The notes below the pieces were generated by a model. It saw nothing but the letters and a program-made list of their open reading frames with translations, was not told where the DNA came from and made no database searches. The position numbers and the translations under genes are program-made. A DNA stretch of 12,256 nt from an uncultured Ruminococcus sp. (GTDB lineage Bacteria > Bacillota > Clostridia > Oscillospirales > Ruminococcaceae): assembly GCA_947176685.1 (NCBI GenBank), contig CAMWRL010000043.1, positions 1-12,256 of the forward strand, given 5' to 3'. Of the stretch, positions 6,938-12,256 are shown one piece after another. Each line of letters opens with the position of its first letter. Positions within the stretch are counted from its first letter, which is position 1.

Positions 6938-6944
6938 CCTCCCC
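6938..6944 (-). promoter_or_regulatory. Ribosome binding site that points to a CTG start
   Basis: GGGGAGG on the minus strand, overlapping the last codons of the glycosyltransferase region and 9 bases before CTG at 6926-6928. No ATG, GTG or TTG in the right frame lies at a usable distance. GTG at 6886 is more than 50 bases away with no site of its own. This decides the start chosen for the WG-repeat-like gene. Confidence 0.65.
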
Positions 6945-6946
6945 GA

Positions 6947-7939
6947 TTACTTGCCGGAATTTTCCTCATTTTCGGTTTTCTGTTTTTTCTTCCGGTACAG
7001 CTCGTCCGTTTCCTTTGTGATGTATATGGGACGGCGTTTTGTTTCAAGGTAGGTTTTGGAAAGATACTGTCCGAGTATTCCGGTACAGAAAAGCTGTAAT
7101 CCGCTTAACATAAAAATAGAACATATGATACTCGGAAAACCGTCAACTTCTTCGCCGATAACAAGCGTTTTTATGACTGTTATTATTATAAGAATGAATG
7201 ATATGATACAGCTTACGATACCAAGCAGTGAAGATATTGCAAGCGGTGCTGTTGAGAATGCCATGATACCTTCAAGTGAATATTTGAACAGTCCCCAGAA
7301 TGACCATGAGGTTGTACCCGCTGGTCTTTCAACGTTTTCGTAGGGAAGATACTTTACATTGAATCCTACCCAGCTGAATATGCCTTTTGAGAAACGGTTA
7401 TATTCAGACATATCAAGTATAGCATCAACCATTTGTCTTGTCATAAATCTGAAATCCTGCGCTCCGTCAACGATTTCTGTCTGCGAAATCTTATTCATTA
7501 TCTTATAGAACTTCATAGCAAACCATGAACGTATCTTTGATTCGCCCTTGCGGTTGACACGGCGTGTGGTTGCGCAGTCGTATTCGCCGTCCTTGACGTA
7601 CTTGTACATATCGGGCAGGAATGACGGCGGATGCTGTAAATCAGCGTCCATTACAACGACATAATCGCCCTTGGCGTTCTGGAGTCCGGCGTACATACCG
7701 GATTCTTTGCCGAAGTTTCGGGAAAAAGATATATATCTTACTCTTTTGTCCTTGTCTGCAAGTGTGTGGAATATTTCAAGTGTCTTATCTTTTGAACCGT
7801 CATTTACAAAAAGAAATTCAAACTCCAGTTCCGGAAAATTCTTTTTCATCTGGTCAGTGACCTTTGTGATTTCCTCATAGAACATCGGTAATACTTCTTC
7901 TTCATTGTAGCACGGTACAACTACTGAAACAAGTTTCAT
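6947..7939 (-). CDS. GtrB-like polyprenyl-phosphate glycosyltransferase (GT2)
   Basis: A 330-residue GT-A fold enzyme of the GtrB/dolichol-phosphate-sugar synthase type. It transfers a sugar from a nucleotide donor to undecaprenyl phosphate on the inner face of the membrane. VPCYNEEE (8-15) and VNDGSKDKT (45-53) bind the nucleotide. The DxD-like metal site is MDADLQHPP (97-105). QDFRFMTR (161-168) and RPAGTTSWSFWGLFKYSLEG (205-224) are typical of this subfamily. Two membrane helices (about 232-259 and 269-292) and a basic tail complete it. The start follows CAGGGGGG at good spacing. The sugar and acceptor path cannot be told from sequence. No flippase (GtrA) or dedicated sugar transferase is next to it. 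It is the first gene of the leftward run. Confidence 0.93.
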   Translation of the reverse strand: MKLVSVVVPCYNEEEVLPMFYEEITKVTDQMKKNFPELEFEFLFVNDGSKDKTLEIFHTLADKDKRVRYISFSRNFGKESGMYAGLQNAKGDYVVVMDADLQHPPSFLPDMYKYVKDGEYDCATTRRVNRKGESKIRSWFAMKFYKIMNKISQTEIVDGAQDFRFMTRQMVDAILDMSEYNRFSKGIFSWVGFNVKYLPYENVERPAGTTSWSFWGLFKYSLEGIMAFSTAPLAISSLLGIVSCIISFILIIITVIKTLVIGEEVDGFPSIICSIFMLSGLQLFCTGILGQYLSKTYLETKRRPIYITKETDELYRKKKQKTENEENSGK

Positions 7940-7977
7940 GTGATTCCCCCTGACGTTTTTTTAGTAATACACTAATA

Positions 7978-8006
7978 ATAATACACCAAATCGCCGGATA
8001 ATGCAA
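7978..8006 (-). promoter_or_regulatory. Candidate promoter for the glycosyltransferase
   Basis: On the minus strand, TTGCAT (8001-8006), a 17-base spacer and TATTAT (7978-7983), about 40 bases before the glycosyltransferase start. The -10 is one base from consensus and the -35 is poor. One copy of a TAATACAC direct repeat overlaps the -10, which would suit a repressor site. Confidence 0.4.
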
Positions 8007-8071
8007 GAGTAATTTCAGATATTTTATAATTTTTTGATTTTTAATTCTGTATGGTAAATCTTTATGTATGT

Positions 8072-8090
8072 TTTAAAGAATTTCTTTAAA
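8072..8090. promoter_or_regulatory. 19-base palindrome, operator-like
   Basis: TTTAAAGAA, one central T, then TTCTTTAAA: perfect 9-base half-sites. It lies in the divergent region upstream of both rightward promoter candidates. With no T-tract and a one-base centre it does not look like a terminator. A dimeric regulator site is the simplest reading, though AT-rich DNA makes chance palindromes more likely. Confidence 0.45.
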
Positions 8091-8137
8091 CTTGTTTATG
8101 GTGTTTTTGACAAAAAAATCAATAACATTTTGTTGTT

Positions 8138-8166
8138 TTTACCGAAAATTTTGTAAATCGTATAAT
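8138..8166 (+). promoter_or_regulatory. Second candidate rightward promoter
   Basis: TTTACC (8138-8143), a 17-base spacer and a perfect TATAAT (8161-8166). The -35 matches consensus at four of six positions. It would give a leader of about 145 bases, longer than that from the better promoter at 8193-8221. Confidence 0.4.
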
Positions 8167-8192
8167 TGGTAGTGCAAATTTTTCAGAAAGTG

Positions 8193-8221
8193 TTGATTTT
8201 TTCAGCTTCGTATTGTATAAT
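8193..8221 (+). promoter_or_regulatory. Main rightward promoter
   Basis: TTGATT (8193-8198), a 17-base spacer and TATAAT (8216-8221). The -10 is perfect and the -35 matches four of six. Transcription should begin near 8228 and read into the three-gene operon that ends at the terminator 12110-12148. Confidence 0.7.
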
Positions 8222-8227
8222 GTATAT

Positions 8228-8318
8228 GTATTGGGTGGCACACGGTGGTGTGTTCCGGAAAATTCGGCTTTCGCTGCCGTAAAGCGAAAACTGTACTTAT
8301 GTACTGAAAGGATAGTTT
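8228..8318 (+). other. Hairpin-rich 5' leader of the repeat-protein operon
   Basis: A leader of about 90 bases with three inverted repeats in a row. These are GCACAC/GTGTGT (8238-8253, with a G-T outer pair), TTTCGCT/AGCGAAA around a 7-base loop (8269-8289), and GTAC/GTAC (8293-8304). The last ends 2 bases before the AAAGGA ribosome site (8307-8312). I do not recognise a known riboswitch in it. The arrangement could control access to the ribosome site. Confidence 0.4.
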
Positions 8319-10724
8319 ATGGATATTATACTTGTTACATCTATCATGAATGACGAAATTCATGGCACTGATAACGACAAAAAAACCGGCTGCGCTATAA
8401 ACCTCCAGAAAGGCGACAATATAAACAAGTATCGCCGTGGCGGTAAAATGGTCGACCTCAAGGAAATCACTTGTGAAAGATGTAAGAACGCCTTTGCAAA
8501 AAAGATGATTAAAGCCGATAAAAAAGAAATGGCAAGGATTCTCAAAGAAGAAAAACTGCGTGAAAAAGCAGGTATTGCTGATGAAGGCATAGTGCCTCTG
8601 GGCGGTACTGTGGCAAAAATAACGTCTTCCGCATCTGCTGAACCCGAACCGGAGCCAGTACCTTTTGAAAGAAATCCGAATCCCAAACCCAGACCCGTAC
8701 CCCAGAAGCCCGAACAGAATATTACAGGTACAAACGTGGCACTGGACAGCAGTCTTGCGGCATTCAATATAACACCGCCGCCCGCTGAAGAACCTGCACC
8801 CAAATCTCAGGAAGATGATTTTCTTTCGCAGTTTGCAGTCAAACCTCAGCCGGAACAAAAAGAAGAAGCTCCGACACCTGCGCCTGCTCCGGCTGTAAAG
8901 AAACCTGATGACGATTTCCTTGCACAATTCGCAATCCCTGTTCCAAACCAGAATCAGCCGGAAGCAATACAGCCTGCTCCGGAAGAATCTATTGATTTTT
9001 CATCAATAAATCCGCCGCCGTCTGCTTATGAAGAACCGGTTGAACTTCCTCCGGAAGCTGACGAACGTCCCGTTGGTCTTACAGATGAAGACGATATTAT
9101 GAAAATGTTCGCTTTCGGAAATGTCAAGGCTTCGTCAAGTCAGTCTCCTGCGGTTGACAATACCAATTATAATTATGTTACTCCCGTTTCCGAAGAACCT
9201 GCATATATTCCTGAACCCGCAACAGTAAGCGAATCTTTGGCAAATGAAGAATTTACCGGAAATACTGACTTTGATTATGTTGCAAATAAGCTTTTCGGTA
9301 TTGATACTCCTGTTGTATCTGAACCGGAAGAACCTCAGGAAATGACGGATATTGAATTTCCGTCCGTAAACAATATTACTCCGGCTTATCAGGAAAGAAC
9401 ACAGGATGTTTATGCTCCGGCGTTTGACGATGTGGAACTGCCGTCAGTTGACAACATTACTTCGGCTTATGAGGAAAGATCACAGGACATTTCTGCTCCG
9501 GTACTTGATGATATAGAGCTGCCGTCAGTTGACAACATTACTCCGGCTTATGAGGAAAGATTACAAGACGTTTCTGCTCCGGTACTTGATGACGTAGAAC
9601 TGCCGTCACTGGAAAACGTTTCATTGGTAAAGGAAAGCAAATATCAGGAAGCATATATTCCGGAATTTGACAACATAAAAGTACCGGATATTCAGAAGTC
9701 CGAACCCGTCAGGGAAGTCGAAAATGTACCGTCACTTGACGATATAGCTTCACTTATTGACAAAGAAGAAACAGCCATTGAAGAAGATACAACTGAAGAA
9801 AATACAACTGAAGAAGATACAATAGAGGAAATTCCCGTAATTCAGGAACAGACAATTCCTGTACAGCCGACTCCAGTACAGTCCATACCCACACCCGTAC
9901 AGCCAATGCCGACACCAGTTCAGCCGATGCCGACACCAGTTCAGCCAATGCCTTCACCTGTACAGTCCGCATATCCGCAGCAGCCTGTTTATCCTCAACA
10001 GCCTGTATTCCCTCAGCAGACCCCTTACGCACAGCAGCCTGTAATTGGTCAGGTCGTAAATGTTCCCCAGTTCAAGGGTTATGACCAGAACAATCAGCCT
10101 ATATATATGTATGTTCAGATGCAGATGACCGGTTACAGTCCGAACGGTCAGCCGATATATATGCCTTTCGGACAGCCCGCAGTGCCGCAGCCTTTCGGAC
10201 AGCCAGTTGCACCGATACCGCAGGCTCCTGTTGCTCCAAAGAATGACAACCAGCCGCTTACTCCGGGTCAGAAAATCGCCGCCGCTGCTGCCGCTAAAGG
10301 CGGTCTTCCGGCAAATGCTGCCAATATCTCCAAAATTGCAGTACACGAACACAGCAAATCAACTTCTCAGGTATTTATAAACGCTATCGCAGAATCCAAA
10401 GAATACGCAAACAAAAGCCTTACTGAAACTCAGGGCAATCAGGCAAGAAATATGCCCGTACTTGATTCCATTGAAGATATGTTGTCAGCTATGGGCGATA
10501 ACTCCGAAAAGGAAAAGCGTCAGAAACAGGAAAGTATGAAGAAAAACGTTCCGGTATATCAGGAATATACAGGTTCTTCAAATTCTGTAAGAACTACTCA
10601 GTCCAGACCTAAAAAGTCTGATGAGCCGCAGAGACCTCTTACAAAGGCAGAACTCAGGGACAAGAAAAAACAGGATAAGATTGATGCTAAATTCAAAAAA
10701 GACCTTGCAAAGAAAGGTTTCTGA
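8319..10724 (+). CDS. Large disordered repeat-rich protein, unknown function
   Basis: An 801-residue, acidic, Pro/Gln/Glu-rich protein with no signal peptide or membrane helix. An N-terminal CERC knuckle (C52/C55) is followed by a basic helix (about 56-83). The rest appears disordered and built from motifs: DDFLSQFA (166-173), DDFLAQFA (198-205) and DDIMKMFA (258-265); four 27-residue repeats (344-451); an acidic Thr/Glu stretch (485-504); TPVQPMP heptads (518-550); PQQPV hexads (552-575); two GYxxNxQPIYM segments (587-597, 605-615); an Ala-rich helix (650-669); MPVLDSIEDMLSAM (712-725); and a Lys-rich end. ATG at 8319 has AAAGGA 6 bases upstream. ATG at 8448 (M44), just before MVDLKEITC, is a weaker alternative. 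It heads an operon with the 88-residue and TPR-like genes. No family recognised; a cytosolic scaffold is inferred. Confidence 0.88.
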   Translation: MDIILVTSIMNDEIHGTDNDKKTGCAINLQKGDNINKYRRGGKMVDLKEITCERCKNAFAKKMIKADKKEMARILKEEKLREKAGIADEGIVPLGGTVAKITSSASAEPEPEPVPFERNPNPKPRPVPQKPEQNITGTNVALDSSLAAFNITPPPAEEPAPKSQEDDFLSQFAVKPQPEQKEEAPTPAPAPAVKKPDDDFLAQFAIPVPNQNQPEAIQPAPEESIDFSSINPPPSAYEEPVELPPEADERPVGLTDEDDIMKMFAFGNVKASSSQSPAVDNTNYNYVTPVSEEPAYIPEPATVSESLANEEFTGNTDFDYVANKLFGIDTPVVSEPEEPQEMTDIEFPSVNNITPAYQERTQDVYAPAFDDVELPSVDNITSAYEERSQDISAPVLDDIELPSVDNITPAYEERLQDVSAPVLDDVELPSLENVSLVKESKYQEAYIPEFDNIKVPDIQKSEPVREVENVPSLDDIASLIDKEETAIEEDTTEENTTEEDTIEEIPVIQEQTIPVQPTPVQSIPTPVQPMPTPVQPMPTPVQPMPSPVQSAYPQQPVYPQQPVFPQQTPYAQQPVIGQVVNVPQFKGYDQNNQPIYMYVQMQMTGYSPNGQPIYMPFGQPAVPQPFGQPVAPIPQAPVAPKNDNQPLTPGQKIAAAAAAKGGLPANAANISKIAVHEHSKSTSQVFINAIAESKEYANKSLTETQGNQARNMPVLDSIEDMLSAMGDNSEKEKRQKQESMKKNVPVYQEYTGSSNSVRTTQSRPKKSDEPQRPLTKAELRDKKKQDKIDAKFKKDLAKKGF
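9348..9671 (+). repeat. Four tandem 81-base (27-residue) coding repeats
   Basis: Residues 344-370, 371-397, 398-424 and 425-451 follow the pattern D-[IV]-E-[LF]-P-S-[VL]-x-N-[IV], an often aromatic/charged middle, then A-P-x-[FL]-D. Units two and three differ at only 7 of 81 bases, so that duplication is recent. Unit four is the most diverged. The repeats keep the reading frame exactly. Confidence 0.93.
9870..9968 (+). repeat. TPVQPMP heptad repeats
   Basis: Residues 518-550 are four heptads (TPVQSIP once, TPVQPMP three times) and a partial fifth (SPVQS), each 21 bases. The DNA copies are almost identical, so copy number probably varies between strains. The predicted structure is an extended polyproline-like linker. 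Confidence 0.9.
9972..10043 (+). repeat. YPQQPV hexad repeats
   Basis: Residues 552-575 contain YPQQPV twice, then the variants FPQQTP and YAQQPV, in 18-base steps. It directly follows the heptad array and extends the same Pro/Gln-rich linker. Confidence 0.85.
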
Positions 10725-10733
10725 TAACGGATT

Positions 10734-11000
10734 ATGCTTAATGATGAACTCTACAGGGAAATCCGGCGTGTTATCTGCGAAGAATCACTTAAATTTGCCG
10801 ATACGGTGACAGAAAGGTGTATAGGACTTATTCAGGAATACAACCAGCAGAATACTCCGGATTTCCTGTTGCAGGAAGATGACCCGCCCTGTACTATGCC
10901 GGTATTTGATACGGTTGATGACGTTATTTCTGCTATGTCGGAAAGTTTTGAAAAAGCCCGTCAGCAGCAGGAATCAACAACCAAAAACAACAACTTATGA
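10734..11000 (+). CDS. Small protein sharing the C-terminal motif of the large repeat protein
   Basis: An 88-residue acidic protein of no recognised family. Residues 1-38 form an amphipathic helical region. Residues 55-68 (MPVFDTVDDVISAM) and the charged tail EKARQQQES (73-81) match MPVLDSIEDMLSAM and EKEKRQKQES near the end of the 801-residue protein encoded just upstream. The tail aligns with small gaps. There is no signal peptide or membrane helix. ATG lies 9 bases after the upstream stop with only a weak ribosome site, so translation is probably coupled to the large gene. The TPR-like gene follows after 17 bases. The shared motif suggests the two proteins bind the same partner or each other. 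It is a real gene by position, coding character and motif. Confidence 0.82.
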   Translation: MLNDELYREIRRVICEESLKFADTVTERCIGLIQEYNQQNTPDFLLQEDDPPCTMPVFDTVDDVISAMSESFEKARQQQESTTKNNNL

Positions 11001-11017
11001 AATGAGGAAATATTTTT

Positions 11018-12100
11018 ATGTCATATGAAGAAATTCTTAATGACCTTAAATCAAAACTTACAGATGATATAAAGGAAAATGATTCTATGCTCCGTAAAGC
11101 TGCTGAAAGTTTTGCAAAAGAAAAAAATGCCGATGGCGTGAAAGCTGCCGGTGAACTTCTGATTGCAAATATGCCGGAGGAGGAAGTTGAGGAAATAAAA
11201 CGTATCACTCACGTTGACGGCGTAAGACTGGACGTTATGCATCAACAGATAGTCGAAATGATAAATAATCATAGTTCCATTGAAGCAAAACCCATTGCCG
11301 AAAGACTTTACAAGAAAATTACAGTGGAATTTAAAGAGAGCGAAAAAGCTAAGTTCGTTTCAACAAGAAACCCGTTTGAAGATAATCTGCTTCAGATTCT
11401 TTTCAAACAGGACAAGATTCTGAACCGTGCGCCTTTTGATTTGGCTACATACCTTACAACTTATGCATATATTCTTACTGAAACCGGTTCGCCGTTTGAC
11501 GCTATACCGGTTCTCAGACAGGCTATTGAGTTTAATCCCGTTGACTGCGGTCCTATGTTTGAGTTAGCCGAAGTTTACAAACTTCTTGGCAACAGAAAAA
11601 GACTTTTTGAAATTACCCGTGATACTGTAAAAGTAGCGTCTTCACCGGCAGCACTTGCAAGGTGTTATGCAAATATCGGTTATATACTCATAGATTCAGG
11701 CGATTATGATGATGCTGCGGCTTTCTATACGGCAAGTGTTATGATGTATCCGCACCCTGCTGTACCTCAGGAAATGAGACACCTTGCCCAGATTAAAGGC
11801 ACTCCCCTGAAACAGTTCAGTCACGAGCAGATTGTGAATGTCTTGAAAAAGTACGAAATCGGATTTGATTTCAATCCGGAAGTTATCAGGGTTGCTTCTG
11901 AAATGGCGGCTTACTATCTGGGCGAAAGAGATATTCCGAACGCTCTCAACGCTCTTAAAATTACCTACAATATGACAAAGGACGAAAATGTCAAGAAAAT
12001 CATTCTCAAATATGAACCGGATGTTGAAAAAAGTCCTCTCCGTGCAGATGACGAAGCCCCGCAAATCAAACAGACTGTAAATAATAATCCTCAGTCATAA
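11018..12100 (+). CDS. TPR-like repeat protein
   Basis: A 360-residue all-helical, probably cytosolic protein. Residues 1-110 are charged helices of no known family. From about 143 to 247 there are three tetratricopeptide-like units: TYAYILTETGSPFDAIPVLR ending EFNPVD; MFELAEVYKLLGNRKRLFEI; and ANIGYILIDSGDYDDAAAFY ending MMYPHP. A further helical pair lies at about 290-317 (MAAYYLGERDIPNALNALKI). The last 25 residues are polar and disordered. ATG follows GAGGAA about 10 bases upstream, 17 bases after the 88-residue gene, and a strong terminator follows, so it closes the operon. TPR units bind short peptide motifs, which fits a partnership with the motif-rich large protein. That link is inferred from gene order alone. 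Confidence 0.85.
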   Translation: MSYEEILNDLKSKLTDDIKENDSMLRKAAESFAKEKNADGVKAAGELLIANMPEEEVEEIKRITHVDGVRLDVMHQQIVEMINNHSSIEAKPIAERLYKKITVEFKESEKAKFVSTRNPFEDNLLQILFKQDKILNRAPFDLATYLTTYAYILTETGSPFDAIPVLRQAIEFNPVDCGPMFELAEVYKLLGNRKRLFEITRDTVKVASSPAALARCYANIGYILIDSGDYDDAAAFYTASVMMYPHPAVPQEMRHLAQIKGTPLKQFSHEQIVNVLKKYEIGFDFNPEVIRVASEMAAYYLGERDIPNALNALKITYNMTKDENVKKIILKYEPDVEKSPLRADDEAPQIKQTVNNNPQS

Positions 12101-12109
12101 TAATAGCAG

Positions 12110-12148
12110 ACTGCTGTTTTCCTGAAAAAAAACAGCAGTTCTTTTTTT
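12110..12148 (+). terminator. Intrinsic terminator of the three-gene operon
   Basis: An 11-bp perfect inverted repeat (ACTGCTGTTTT, 12110-12120, with its partner at 12129-12139) around an 8-base loop, then TTCTTTTTTT. It begins 9 bases after the TAA of the TPR-like gene and is a textbook rho-independent terminator. Confidence 0.92.
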
Positions 12149-12225
12149 CAGGCATAAATCTGTTTTCAGATGAATATTGTTATTCAGAAGTTTTTTGTTT
12201 TTTCAGAAAAAATTACCAATAACAC

Positions 12226-12254
12226 TTGACAAATCTGATTTTTTTTGATATAAT
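12226..12254 (+). promoter_or_regulatory. Consensus sigma-A promoter for a gene beyond the window
   Basis: TTGACA (12226-12231), a 17-base T-rich spacer and TATAAT (12249-12254), all twelve core positions matching. Transcription would start a few bases past the window edge. The stretch between the terminator and this promoter holds no ORF that I can support. Confidence 0.85.
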
Positions 12255-12256
12255 GA

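Larger units (their letters stand above)
7940..8318. other. Divergent AT-rich intergenic region
   Basis: A stretch of 379 bases without a gene between the leftward glycosyltransferase and the rightward repeat-protein gene. It holds a weak leftward promoter, a direct repeat (TAATACAC at 7965-7972 and 7979-7986), a 19-base palindrome at 8072-8090, two candidate rightward promoters and a hairpin-rich leader. No small ORF with a ribosome site was seen. Confidence 0.7.

Noticed and set aside
8202..8927. A long open frame on the minus strand opposite the start of the repeat-protein gene
   Set aside because: Its translation is dominated by Phe, Arg, Cys and Ser in a pattern typical of an antisense shadow. 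It lacks a ribosome site and runs through the promoter and leader of the plus-strand gene.
9348..10043. Regular repeats considered as a CRISPR array
   Set aside because: The units are 81, 21 and 18 bases, contiguous without unique spacers, and keep one reading frame throughout, so they are coding tandem repeats.
9754..10352. Minus-strand open frames opposite the Pro/Gln-rich repeats
   Set aside because: Their Leu/Arg-rich repeats are only the complement of the coding repeats on the plus strand.

Overview
The window looks like chromosomal DNA from a low-GC Gram-positive anaerobe of the Ruminococcus/Oscillospiraceae type. This is an inference from three things: strong Bacillus-style ribosome binding sites (AGGAGG) and consensus sigma-A promoters; a clustered de novo purine pathway; and a secreted protein with a cellulosome-style dockerin joined to an expansin. 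There are no rRNA or tRNA genes, transposases, phage genes or CRISPR arrays. Species cannot be fixed from the sequence alone.

The left two thirds (1-7939) is all on the minus strand. Read in transcription order it holds a family 2 polyprenyl-phosphate glycosyltransferase; a membrane-anchored WG-repeat-like protein that appears to use a CTG start; purE; a small DUF6440 protein overlapping purE; purC; and a PurF-like phosphoribosyltransferase whose glutaminase half has lost its catalytic residues. An intrinsic terminator then closes this transcript. Directly behind it, a perfect consensus promoter (TTGACA-17-TATAAT) starts a second transcript: purM, a dockerin-expansin gene whose start codon overlaps the purM stop, a DUF3592 membrane protein and a zinc-ribbon/TM2 membrane protein. 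PurE, PurC and PurM serve IMP synthesis. The expansin and the two small membrane proteins have no evident link to purines and seem to use the purM promoter.

A 379-base AT-rich divergent intergenic region (7940-8318) holds candidate promoters for both directions, a 19-base palindrome and a hairpin-rich leader.

The right third (8319-12100, plus strand) is a compact three-gene operon of unknown function ending in a classic terminator. It encodes an 801-residue, largely disordered, repeat-rich protein; an 88-residue protein; and a 360-residue TPR-like protein. The first two share a C-terminal motif (MPVxD....D..SAM followed by a charged QES-containing tail). The large protein also carries three DDFLxQFA-like motifs, four 27-residue repeats, TPVQPMP heptads, PQQPV hexads and two GYxxNxQPIYM segments. 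This looks like a multivalent scaffold with a small partner and a TPR protein, and it is the best candidate here for an undescribed system. A perfect consensus promoter at 12226-12254 drives a gene beyond the right edge.
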